Shown here piece after piece: positions 43,539 through 51,643 of a stretch of 64,000 bases of DNA (its first letter is position 1; every line of letters starts with the position of its first letter). The DNA is from Pseudoxanthomonas sp. (GTDB lineage: Bacteria > Pseudomonadota > Gammaproteobacteria > Xanthomonadales > Xanthomonadaceae). The notes under the pieces are model-generated. The model did not search any database. It was not told where the DNA came from and was given only the letters and a program-made list of their open reading frames with translations. The position numbers were made by a program, and so were the translations under genes. Location of the stretch: assembly GCF_035999195.1 (NCBI RefSeq), contig NZ_DASYGY010000009.1:372001-436000 (forward strand), in the 5' to 3' direction.

Positions 43539-44909
43539 TTGAGCATCGGGGAATCGCGACACATCACCATCATCGGCGCCGGCCTCGCCGGCGCACTGCT
43601 GGCCACGCTGATGGCCCGTGCGGGCTGGCGGGTGGACGTGTTCGAGAAGCGCGGCGACCCGCGCGTGCAGGGCTATGCCGGTGGACGCTCGATCAACCTG
43701 GCGCTGGCCGAGCGGGGCCGCCACGCGCTGCGGATGGCCGACGCCGACGATGCGGTGATGCGGCAGGCGGTGATGATGCGCGGCCGCATGGTGCATGCCC
43801 TCGACGGGCGGCAACAGTTGCAGCGCTATGGGCGCGACGATTCCGAGGTCATCTGGTCGATCCACCGTGGCGACCTGAATGTCACGCTGCTGGACCTGGC
43901 CGAGCGCGCAGGGGCGACCCTGCATTTCCATCGCCGCCTGGATGCGGTCGACTTCGATGCACGGATCGCCCGGTTCGGCGACGAACAGGATGGAAGCGCG
44001 CACGCCGTGGGTTTCACCGCCCTGATCGGTGCCGACGGCGCCGGATCGTCGCTGCGCGGTGCGATGCAGCGTCGCGAGGATCTCGGCGAGCGCACGGAGT
44101 TCCTCGATCACTCCTACAAGGAGCTCGAGATTCCGCCCGACGTGGACGGTGGCTTCATGATGGAGCCCAATGCGCTGCATATCTGGCCGCGCGGCCACTA
44201 CATGTGCATCGCGCTGCCGAACGACGAGCGCACGTTCACCGTGACCCTGTTCCTGCCCAATCACGGCGACCCGAGCTTCGCCAGCGTGCGCACGGGGGAG
44301 GACGCGAAAGCGCTGTTCCTGCGCGATTTCGCCGATGCCGTGCCGCTCATCCCCGAGCTGGAACGGGACTGGGAGACCAACCCCACCGGCCTGCTCGCCA
44401 CGCTGTACCTGGACCGCTGGCACCTCGGCGGCCAGGCGGTACTGCTGGGCGATGCCGCCCATGCGATGGTGCCGTTCCACGGCCAAGGCATGAACTGCGC
44501 GTTCGAGGACTGCGTGGCGCTGTCGCGGCATCTGCTGGCGTCGGACGACCTGGCCGCTGCGTTTGCCGCCTTCGAGGCCGAGCGCAAGCCGAACGCGCTG
44601 GCGATCCAGGAGATGGCGCTGGAAAACTACGTGGAGATGCGCGACAAGGTCGACGACAGCGGCTTCCTGCTGCAGCGCGAACTGGAACTGGCATTGCAGG
44701 CGCGCCATCCGCAGCGCTTCGTACCGCACTACACGATGGTCAGCTTCATGCGCATTCCCTACGCGCTGGCGCAGCACCGCAGCCATGTGCAGCGCGACCT
44801 GCTGGTACGGCACACCGCAGGCCGGGCATCGCTCAACGGCATCGACTGGGCCCGGGTGGATGCCGACGTGCACGCGCAGCTTCCGGTCCTGGAGGAGGCC
44901 GGGGAGTGA
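43539..44909 (+). CDS. kmo: Kynurenine 3-monooxygenase
   Basis: 456 residues from a TTG at 43539. FAD-binding G-A-G-L-A-G near residue 13, the second FAD site G-D-A-A-H-A-M-V-P-F-H-G-Q-G-M-N, and G-G-R-S-I-N-L-A-L of the KMO group. It hydroxylates kynurenine with NADPH and O2. The region just upstream is the right repeat of the GIY-YIG unit; its GACGGGG may act as the ribosome site, so the inserted unit may set kmo translation. The C-terminal membrane anchor of eukaryotic KMO is absent, as in other bacteria. Confidence 0.95.
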   Translation: MSIGESRHITIIGAGLAGALLATLMARAGWRVDVFEKRGDPRVQGYAGGRSINLALAERGRHALRMADADDAVMRQAVMMRGRMVHALDGRQQLQRYGRDDSEVIWSIHRGDLNVTLLDLAERAGATLHFHRRLDAVDFDARIARFGDEQDGSAHAVGFTALIGADGAGSSLRGAMQRREDLGERTEFLDHSYKELEIPPDVDGGFMMEPNALHIWPRGHYMCIALPNDERTFTVTLFLPNHGDPSFASVRTGEDAKALFLRDFADAVPLIPELERDWETNPTGLLATLYLDRWHLGGQAVLLGDAAHAMVPFHGQGMNCAFEDCVALSRHLLASDDLAAAFAAFEAERKPNALAIQEMALENYVEMRDKVDDSGFLLQRELELALQARHPQRFVPHYTMVSFMRIPYALAQHRSHVQRDLLVRHTAGRASLNGIDWARVDADVHAQLPVLEEAGE

Positions 44910-45001
44910 GCGCGAGCGCGCCACCATGCATCTTCGGCTGGCGGGGCAATGAGGCCGTCGCAACGGCATATGACAATGATGCGCCGATGGTGGACTTCTG
45001 A
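44906..45001 (+). CDS. Possible 31-codon small ORF linking kmo and sbcB
   Basis: GTG overlapping the kmo stop (AGTGA) and a TGA overlapping the sbcB ATG (TGATG). The peptide M-S-A-S-A-P-P-C-I-F-G-W-R-G ... M-V-D-F has no known relative. The double overlap suggests it may be translated to couple the flanking genes, but the ORF could be chance. Confidence 0.25.
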   Translation: MSASAPPCIFGWRGNEAVATAYDNDAPMVDF

Positions 45002-46440
45002 TGGCGGGAACCTTTCTCTTCTACGATCTCGAAACCTTCGGCGCCGACCCCAGGCGCAGCCGCGTGGCGCAGTTCGCGGCCGTACGCACCACCCCCGCGC
45101 TGGAGGTCATCGACGAGCCGATCAGCTTCTTCGTGCAGCCGGCCGACGACCTGCTGCCCTCGCCCGTCGCCACGCTGATCACCGGCATCACCCCGCAGCA
45201 GGCACAGCGTGACGGCGTGAACGAAGCCGAAGCCTTCGCCCGCATCGCCGACGAGATGGGCCGGCCGGAAACCTGCACGCTGGGCTACAACAGCCTGCGG
45301 TTCGACGACGAGTTCGTCCGCCACGGCCTGTTCCGCAATTTCCACGAGCCGTACGAGCGCGAGTGGCGCGGCGGCAATTCGCGCTGGGACCTGCTCGACG
45401 TGATGCGGCTGATGCATGCGCTTCGTCCCGACGGCATCGTCTGGCCGAAGCGGGAGGACGGCGCCACCTCGTTCAAGCTCGAGCAGCTGGCACTGGCCAA
45501 TCGCGTGCGCGACGGCGATGCGCACGAGGCGCTGTCGGACGTGTTCGCGACGATCGGCCTGGCGCGCCTGATGCGCCAGGCGCAGCCACGCCTGTGGGAC
45601 TACGCGCTGCAGCTGCGCGACAAGCGCTTCGCCGGGCGGCTGCTCGACAGCATCGCCATGCTGCCGGTCCTGCACGTCTCGCAGCGCTATCCTGCGCACC
45701 GGCTGTGCGCGGCGCCGGTGCTGCCGCTGACCCGGCATCCGCGCATCGACAACCGGGTGGTGGTGTTCGACCTGGACAGCGATCCGGCGCCGCTGCTGTC
45801 GATGTCGCCGGACGACATCGCGGACCGGCTCTACACGCCGGCCGCCGACCTTCCGGAAGGCGAACAGCGCATTCCGCTGAAGGAGGTCCACCTCAACCGC
45901 ACACCGGCGCTGGTCGCGTGGTCGCACCTGCGCCCGGCGGACCTGGACCGGCTCGGCATCGATCCGGTGCGCTGCGAGCGCAACGCCGCGATCCTGCGCC
46001 AGGCCGGTCCGGCCCTGGCCGAGAAAGTGCGGCAGGTCTTCGCCGGCGAACGCGCCCTCCCGGCCGGCGATGTGGACGGATCGCTCTACGACGGCTTCCT
46101 GGCCGACGCCGACAAGCGCCGGTTCTCCGACGTGCGCACCACCCCGCCCGCATTGCTGGGCCAGCGCGATTTCGGCTTCCGCGACCCGCGCTTGCCGGAG
46201 CTGCTGTTCCGCTATCGCGCACGCAACTGGCCCGACACCCTGTCCGCCGGCGAACGCCAGCGCTGGGACGACTACCGGCGCCAGCGCCTGTCCACCGACA
46301 GCGGGCTGTCCGAGTACAGCTTCGAGCGCTTCGATGCGGAAGTGGCCGACCTGCGCCGCACGCAGGCCGGCGATCCGGAAAAGCTGGCCCTGCTGGACAG
46401 GATCCAGCACTGGCGCGACGACCTGCAGGCCGGCCTGTAG
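45001..46440 (+). CDS. sbcB: Exodeoxyribonuclease I
   Basis: 479 residues. DEDD exonuclease: Y-D-L-E-T (Asp9, Glu11), G-Y-N-S-L-R-F-D-D-E and H-E-A-L-S-D-V-F-A-T mark the three Exo motifs, followed by the ExoI-specific SH3-like and helical regions. It digests single-stranded DNA 3' to 5' in recombination and mismatch repair. Its ATG overlaps the end of the small ORF after kmo. Confidence 0.95.
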   Translation: MAGTFLFYDLETFGADPRRSRVAQFAAVRTTPALEVIDEPISFFVQPADDLLPSPVATLITGITPQQAQRDGVNEAEAFARIADEMGRPETCTLGYNSLRFDDEFVRHGLFRNFHEPYEREWRGGNSRWDLLDVMRLMHALRPDGIVWPKREDGATSFKLEQLALANRVRDGDAHEALSDVFATIGLARLMRQAQPRLWDYALQLRDKRFAGRLLDSIAMLPVLHVSQRYPAHRLCAAPVLPLTRHPRIDNRVVVFDLDSDPAPLLSMSPDDIADRLYTPAADLPEGEQRIPLKEVHLNRTPALVAWSHLRPADLDRLGIDPVRCERNAAILRQAGPALAEKVRQVFAGERALPAGDVDGSLYDGFLADADKRRFSDVRTTPPALLGQRDFGFRDPRLPELLFRYRARNWPDTLSAGERQRWDDYRRQRLSTDSGLSEYSFERFDAEVADLRRTQAGDPEKLALLDRIQHWRDDLQAGL

Positions 46441-46499
46441 CTGCACGTCGAGGGCGATCTTGCCGGTTCGATGACACCGGCCTGTCTAGAATGGCGACC

Positions 46500-47186
46500 A
46501 TGGCCACCTACTTCTCCGATGCCAGTTTCAGGTTCCTGCGCGGGCTGGCGCGCCACAACGACAAGACCTGGTTCAACGACCACAAGGCGCAGTACGAAGA
46601 CCACGTACGCCAGCCATTCCTGCGCCTGCTGACCGACCTGCAGCCGGACCTGGCGGCCGTCAGCCTGCATTTCCGGTCCGATCCGAAGACCGTGGGCGGT
46701 TCGCTGTTCCGCATCTACCGCGACGCGCGCTTCTCCAGCGACAAGTCGCCCTACAAATCGTGGCAGGGTGCGCGGCTGTATCACGAACGCCACAAGCAGG
46801 TGCCTGCGCCGTCGTTCTACCTGCACCTGCAGCCGGGCGAGTGCTTCGTGGGCGCCGGTCTGTGGCATCCGGAGCCGGATACGCAGCGCCGCGTCCGCCA
46901 GTTCATCCTCGACAACCCCGGCAGCTGGAAGAAGGCCGCGCACGATCCCGCGTTCCGGCGCCGCTTCGAGTTCGAGGAGAGCGAGAAGCTGGTGCGGCCG
47001 CCGCGCGGGTTTCCGGCGGATTTCGAGTTCATCGACGACCTGAAGCACCGCAACTTCGTGTTCTGGCGCTCGCTGGACGATGCCACGATGAGCGGGCCGC
47101 GCCTGCGCCAGACGCTCGCGGGCGATCTGAAGACGCTTGGACCGTTCGTCGATTACCTGTGCGCGGCGCTGGATCTCGAATTCTGA
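46500..47186 (+). CDS. DUF2461 family protein
   Basis: 228 residues from the ATG at 46500; an ATG three codons earlier (46491) is also possible. Family marks: F-L-R-G-L-A-R-H-N-D-K-T-W-F, F-R-I-Y-R-D-A-R-F-S-S-D-K-S-P-Y-K and H-L-Q-P-G-E-C-F-V-G-A-G-L-W. Conserved but of unknown function (TIGR02453). Cytoplasmic. Followed 16 bases later by the DUF2939 gene. Confidence 0.88.
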   Translation: MATYFSDASFRFLRGLARHNDKTWFNDHKAQYEDHVRQPFLRLLTDLQPDLAAVSLHFRSDPKTVGGSLFRIYRDARFSSDKSPYKSWQGARLYHERHKQVPAPSFYLHLQPGECFVGAGLWHPEPDTQRRVRQFILDNPGSWKKAAHDPAFRRRFEFEESEKLVRPPRGFPADFEFIDDLKHRNFVFWRSLDDATMSGPRLRQTLAGDLKTLGPFVDYLCAALDLEF

Positions 47187-47202
47187 CCTGGAGGCGGTGC
47201 GG

Positions 47203-47745
47203 ATGAAGAAGTGGCTCGTCGGCGGCGTACTGCTGGTTTTCCTGCTGGGACTGGCCACGTATGTGGTCGCTGGCCCCTATCTCGCCCTGCATGGCATCCG
47301 CACGGCGCTGGCGGAGCAGGACACCGCCAGGCTGCAGAAGCATGTGGATTTCCCGGCGCTGCGCGTCAACCTGCGGGCGCAGGTGGAGGATTCCCTCGCG
47401 CGCCGCGCCGGACCCGACGTGTCGTCCAACCTGTTCGGGGCGGCCGCGCTGTCCATCGCCAACCAGGTGCTGGGGCGCGGCGTGGACACCCTGGTCACGC
47501 CCATGGGCATCGCCGCCATCCTGCAGGGACGCGCGACGTGGAAGCGCGCCCTCGGAGAGACGGTCGGTGGCGACACCTATGCGCCGGCCGTCCCGGCCGA
47601 GCCGCTGAAGGATGCCGAGCACCGCTACGAGTCGCTATCGCGCTTCACCGCCACCGTGCACGACGCCGACGGCGATCCGGTCGTGTTCGTGCTCACCCGC
47701 CAGGGGATGCGCTGGCGACTGACCGACATCCGGCTGCCGCTCTGA
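47203..47745 (+). CDS. DUF2939 family membrane-anchored protein
   Basis: 180 residues, GGAGGCGGTGCGG before the ATG. N-terminal hydrophobic helix (5-23) followed by Y-L-A-L-H-G-I-R-T-A-L-A-E-Q-D-T-A-R-L-Q-K-H-V-D-F-P-A-L-R, a pattern I know from DUF2939. Likely periplasmic with an N-terminal anchor. Its last 110 bases overlap the 3' end of the convergent gene at 47635. Confidence 0.8.
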   Translation: MKKWLVGGVLLVFLLGLATYVVAGPYLALHGIRTALAEQDTARLQKHVDFPALRVNLRAQVEDSLARRAGPDVSSNLFGAAALSIANQVLGRGVDTLVTPMGIAAILQGRATWKRALGETVGGDTYAPAVPAEPLKDAEHRYESLSRFTATVHDADGDPVVFVLTRQGMRWRLTDIRLPL

Positions 47746-48495
47746 TGCCGGTTCGGGCGACGCCCGACCGTCGACCACGGGCGCGCCTGCCCATGCCATG
47801 CCGGTCTCCGGCACCACGAGCCGGAACAGGTCGGCGACCGTGCGCACGCGGTCGATCATCTCGTCGCGCGCCTGCGCCTCCGTCTCGTCGCCAGGCTCGG
47901 TATCGCCCCAGACATGGGCCAGCAGGACGTTCTTCTTTTCGTACGCGTCGATCCGCGTGTATCCGCTCACCCGCTCTATCCGTCTCGTCCAGCTGCTTTG
48001 CCAGTAGAAATCGCGACGATCGGCAAAATGCTCGCAGCGCCGCAGGAACTGCAGCGGCCATACCGCGTCCTCCAGCACGTCCAGTCCCTCGGTGATGGTG
48101 AACGCATAGACGCGCTCGCCGTCATGGGCGAAGCGGGTCTCGGGGACCGTCTGGAAACGCTCGGCATCCGCGTCCGGCACCCAGGCGCCCCGGCAGTACA
48201 GCAACGGACCGATGCGCGCGAAGTGCGGCGACAGCACCTGCAGCTCATCCGGCGCCGCACGCGGACGACGCATCACGCGGATCTTGTTGGGCAACCAGTA
48301 GCTCACGTAATGCAGGCGCCGACCGCTTTCGACGTACGCCCAGAAATCGGGACCCTCTCCGCCGTGCCTGATCACGCGGCAACCGGCGGCCGGCAGTTCG
48401 AGGTCGTAGAACTTTTCCTCCATGATCCGCTGGCTGCCCCACTCCCGCCGGCGGTGGACCAGATACAGGCGACCTTCGCGCTCTTCCAGGCACAC
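47635..48495 (-). CDS. Hypothetical protein with a 3' overlap to the DUF2939 gene
   Basis: 286 residues from a GTG at 48495; an ATG at 48423 (M-E-E-K-F-Y-D-L) is a shorter alternative. It contains Trp/Tyr/Arg-rich segments (W-A-Y-V-E-S-G, Y-V-S-Y-W-L-P, F-Y-W-Q-S-S-W-T) and no membrane helix. The C-terminal 36 residues are encoded antisense to the DUF2939 gene and look like low-complexity antisense sequence, so the original stop may have been lost. No family recognised. Confidence 0.6.
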   Translation of the reverse strand: MCLEEREGRLYLVHRRREWGSQRIMEEKFYDLELPAAGCRVIRHGGEGPDFWAYVESGRRLHYVSYWLPNKIRVMRRPRAAPDELQVLSPHFARIGPLLYCRGAWVPDADAERFQTVPETRFAHDGERVYAFTITEGLDVLEDAVWPLQFLRRCEHFADRRDFYWQSSWTRRIERVSGYTRIDAYEKKNVLLAHVWGDTEPGDETEAQARDEMIDRVRTVADLFRLVVPETGMAWAGAPVVDGRASPEPASERQPDVGQSPAHPLAGEHEHDRIAVGVVHGGGEAR

Positions 48496-48591
48496 GACAC
48501 GCTCCCCGGGCTCCGCGTGTTTGCGGAATGGCTCGTGCCTGTACCTATCGGGACGCCCCCTTGCGCCCGGACAGGCGCAGAGGGACAGGCG

Positions 48592-49500
48592 TCACGGATT
48601 GGCGACGCCGTGGGGAACGTGACCGGCGGCGACGTGATGCCGGGCACTGTCGATGTTGTGCTGCGAGTCATCGAAGAAGATGTCGGCGCCGAAGGCCTCC
48701 AGGAACGGCCCCTTGTGGCGCCCGCCCAGGAACAGCGCTTCGTCCAGGCGCACGCCCCATTCGCGCAGCGTGCGGATGACGCGCTCGTGCGCCGGCGCGG
48801 AGCGCGCAGTGACCAGCGCGGTACGGATCGGCGAGCGTTCGTCCGCCGGGAACACCTGCTGCAGCTGGTGCAGGGCCGACAGGAAGTTGCGGAACGGACC
48901 GCCGGACAGCGGTTCGCGCGCACGTTCCTGTTCGTGCTTTCCGAACGCCTCGACACCCTGCTCGCGCGAGATCCGCTCGCTCTCGTCGCCGAAGATCACC
49001 GCGTCGCCGTCGAAGGCGATGCGCAGCTGGTGCTCGTGGCGCAGCTGCGGTGCGCCGGCGGGCAGGATGGTCGCCGCGGCGATGCCGTGCTCGAGCGAGC
49101 GCCGCACCGAGTCCGGGTTGGCCGACAGGAACAGGTCCGTGCCGAACGGCTTGACGTAGGGCCAGGTCGGTTCGCCGGCGGTGAAGGTGGCGCGCACGAT
49201 GCCCAGCCCGTAGTGCTGGATGGAGTTGAAGATGCGCAGCCCGGTGTCGGCGGAGTTGCGCGAGAGCAGGATCACTTCGACGCGCGGCGCATCGGCCGGC
49301 GCTCCCGTGTTCAGCGCCAGCAGCTTGCGGACGACCGGAAACGCGATGCCGGGCGCGAGCACGTCGTCCTCGTGACGGCGCTGGAAATCGCTGTATGCCT
49401 CGACGCCCTCGCGCTCGTACAGCGCGTGGCTTTCTTCCAGATCGAACAGGGCGCGCGAGGTGACCGCGACGGTCAGCAGGCGGGGGGTGTTGTCGGCCAT
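48592..49500 (-). CDS. Cytosolic 5'-nucleotidase
   Basis: 302 residues from the ATG at 49500. The N-terminal L-L-T-V-A-V-T-S-R-A-L-F-D-L-E and the motifs E-V-I-L-L-S-R-N-S-A-D-T-G, V-I-F-G-D-E-S-E-R and F-F-D-D-S-Q-H-N match the bacterial 5'-nucleotidase family (Pfam 5-nucleotidase, related to the vertebrate type IA enzymes). It dephosphorylates nucleoside monophosphates; the aspartate-nucleophile position is less typical, reading A-V-T-S rather than D-x-D-x-T. No signal peptide. Confidence 0.85.
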   Translation of the reverse strand: MADNTPRLLTVAVTSRALFDLEESHALYEREGVEAYSDFQRRHEDDVLAPGIAFPVVRKLLALNTGAPADAPRVEVILLSRNSADTGLRIFNSIQHYGLGIVRATFTAGEPTWPYVKPFGTDLFLSANPDSVRRSLEHGIAAATILPAGAPQLRHEHQLRIAFDGDAVIFGDESERISREQGVEAFGKHEQERAREPLSGGPFRNFLSALHQLQQVFPADERSPIRTALVTARSAPAHERVIRTLREWGVRLDEALFLGGRHKGPFLEAFGADIFFDDSQHNIDSARHHVAAGHVPHGVANP

Positions 49501-49544
49501 GGCGCACAGTATCGGCGATCCCTGGCGCGGACGGCGAGACGCAC

Positions 49545-50033
49545 TCAGCCGCCGGGTGCCGCCGCGATCCGCAGTTGGGCCGGCGGGCCGCGACGGTTGT
49601 CGGCCGTCACCGCCCGCACCTCCACCACCATGTCGATGGGAAGCTGCTGCGCGGGTGGTCCATCGCGCCACAGGAAGACGAATTCGCTGCGTCGCCCGTC
49701 CACCCGCCCCGCCACCGGTTCGCGCGGAAAGATGGTCAGCGGGTCGTCGCCGACCACATGGAACTCGAAGCCCAGCTCGCGCAGCTTGTAATCGGTACCG
49801 CGCGGCCATTCCACGCTCAGCGTGAGCAGCCCGCTGGCATCGCACGAGGCCCGGCCATCGACGCCGCGCGTCAGGCTGACCAGTTCCAGCACCGGTGCCT
49901 TCAGGCCGGCATCATCGGCCGCGTTCGCGGCGGGCACGCTCGCGAACGGGATGATGCCGGTGGACAGGTTGCAGGCGGCGGCATCGGCCACGGCCAGGAC
50001 GGCGCACAGCGCCACAGCGCACTTCAACGGCAT
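49545..50033 (-). CDS. Secreted hypothetical protein
   Basis: 162 residues from the ATG at 50033 with GGGAGGGG upstream. Signal peptide M-P-L-K-C-A-V-A-L-C-A-V-L-A-V-A-D-A-A-A (cleavage about 19). The mature part is beta-rich, with L-L-T-L-S-V-E-W-P-R-G-T-D-Y-K-L-R and V-V-E-V-R-A-V; two cysteines near 21 and 63 may form a disulfide. No family recognised. Between nadK and the nucleotidase gene on the same strand. Confidence 0.75.
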   Translation of the reverse strand: MPLKCAVALCAVLAVADAAACNLSTGIIPFASVPAANAADDAGLKAPVLELVSLTRGVDGRASCDASGLLTLSVEWPRGTDYKLRELGFEFHVVGDDPLTIFPREPVAGRVDGRRSEFVFLWRDGPPAQQLPIDMVVEVRAVTADNRRGPPAQLRIAAAPGG

Positions 50034-50148
50034 CGAAACCCCTCCCCGGGTGGATGCGGACCGAACGGCGACCGGGGCTGCATAACATGTGTTACATGAC
50101 GCGGCAAGCCGCACTGCGGCGAAACGACGTCGTCGGCGCGCGGCCCGC

Positions 50149-50916
50149 TCAGGTCATGAACTGCTCGCTGAGGATGCGTTCTTCGAGATTGTGCTCGCGG
50201 TCGAACAGCAGCGTGACCGTGCGGTCGCGCGATTCGCGGATGGTCACCTCCACCACGTCGCGTACTTCGTGCGAGTCGGCGGTGGCGCTGACCGGGCGCT
50301 TGTACGGGTCCAGCACGCGGAAGCGCACCTCGGTATCGGCCTTGAGGATGGCGCCCCGCCAGCGGCGGGGGCGGAACGGCGCGATCGGCGTCAACGCGAT
50401 GGTGTGCGAGCCCAGCGGCAGGATCGGTCCATGGGCGGAGAAGTTGTAGGCCGTGCTGCCGGCGGGCGTGGCGGTCAGCACGCCGTCGCAGATCAGTTCG
50501 TCCAGCCGCGTCTCGCCGTTGAGGTCGATCTGGATGTGCGCCGCCTGTCGCGTCTGCCGCAGCAGCGACACTTCGTTGTAGGCCAGCGACGACGTGGACG
50601 TGCCCGATTCGGTCAGCGCCTGCATTTCCAGCGGACGCAGCTTGGCCGGCTCCGCGGCGGCGATCCGCTCGACCAGACCGTCAGCGCGGTAATGGTTCAT
50701 CAGGAAACCCACCGTGCCCAGCTTCATGCCGAACACCGGCTTGCCCAGCGCACCGTGTCGGTGCAGCGTCTGCAGCATGAAGCCGTCGCCACCCAGCGCG
50801 CACAGCACGTCGGCCTGGTCGGGCGCGTGCGCACCGTGTTCGGACTGCAGCGCGGCCAGTGCCTCCTGCGCTTCCGGCGTGGGGCTGGCGAGAAAGGCGA
50901 TGCGGGGATGGGACAT
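50149..50916 (-). CDS. nadK: NAD kinase
   Basis: 255 residues from the ATG at 50916. G-G-D-G at 42-45 and the NE/D-A region L-A-Y-N-E-V-S-L-L plus T-P-A-G-S-T-A-Y-N-F-S are diagnostic. It phosphorylates NAD to NADP. It is slightly short compared with the E. coli enzyme (292), as usual for xanthomonads. Confidence 0.95.
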   Translation of the reverse strand: MSHPRIAFLASPTPEAQEALAALQSEHGAHAPDQADVLCALGGDGFMLQTLHRHGALGKPVFGMKLGTVGFLMNHYRADGLVERIAAAEPAKLRPLEMQALTESGTSTSSLAYNEVSLLRQTRQAAHIQIDLNGETRLDELICDGVLTATPAGSTAYNFSAHGPILPLGSHTIALTPIAPFRPRRWRGAILKADTEVRFRVLDPYKRPVSATADSHEVRDVVEVTIRESRDRTVTLLFDREHNLEERILSEQFMT

Positions 50917-50945
50917 CCGTGGCTCCAGATGGACGGCGCGTTGGA

Positions 50946-51551
50946 TCAGGCGGGACAACGGGCGATCGCCGACGTCACGTCGAGCGCCGCCGCGATCCTG
51001 TCGGGGTCGGTGATGATGAAGGCGCCGTGGTCGCGGGTCCAGTAGTCGTAGGCCAGCCTGCGGACCTCGGGATCGGTGATGGCGAATGCGCCGTCGGCTT
51101 CGCGTGTTTCCAGCATCCTTCGCGTCGCATCGAAGGCTTCGATGCCACCCTGCTGGAACAGCAGGCGGCCACCGCCGTATTCCTCATGCAGCCGCTTCTG
51201 CAGTTTCACGTTGCCGAGCAGCATGCCCAGCACGCCGTCCTTCAGGGCGGGATCCTCCGGCAGCGTGTAGCCGTTGCCGCTGCAGGCGGCGTACGCCGTT
51301 ATCGCCGTCTCGGCGCGGCGTTTCTCGGGCATGGTCGGCTGCGCGTCCGCGGCATGGTCGCGGATCCAGGCGCGCAGAGTCGGCGCCATGAACAGGGCGC
51401 GCGCGCTGTCCGCACGCGCCTGCGTGCTGTCCCCGATGAGCTGGTCGGCATAGACCGGCTGTCCTCTCACCTGCCCCACCTGCCGCCGCGGCTCCGCGGC
51501 GCCGGTCGAAAGGGCCCAGGACAACAACAGCCATCCTGCGATCGTGCGCAT
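50946..51551 (-). CDS. Secreted hypothetical protein
   Basis: 201 residues from the ATG at 51551. Signal peptide M-R-T-I-A-G-W-L-L-L-S-W-A-L-S-T-G-A-A. The mature part has a peptidyl-prolyl-isomerase-precursor-like opening V-R-G-Q-P-V-Y-A-D-Q-L-I, and two cysteines far apart. Function unknown. Thirty bases before nadK on the same strand. Confidence 0.75.
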   Translation of the reverse strand: MRTIAGWLLLSWALSTGAAEPRRQVGQVRGQPVYADQLIGDSTQARADSARALFMAPTLRAWIRDHAADAQPTMPEKRRAETAITAYAACSGNGYTLPEDPALKDGVLGMLLGNVKLQKRLHEEYGGGRLLFQQGGIEAFDATRRMLETREADGAFAITDPEVRRLAYDYWTRDHGAFIITDPDRIAAALDVTSAIARCPA

Positions 51552-51564
51552 GCCGCATCTCCGG

Positions 51565-51594
51565 AAAAAAAAGGGGCAACCCGCAGGTCGCCCC
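51565..51594 (-). terminator. gdhB terminator
   Basis: On the minus strand GGGGCGACC-TGC-GGGTTGCCCC followed by eight T residues, about 50 bases past the stop at 51644. Confidence 0.9.
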
Positions 51595-51643
51595 GATTCT
51601 AGCCAGTAAACGCGGCCGGCGTGCGCCGGCCGCATCGCGACGA

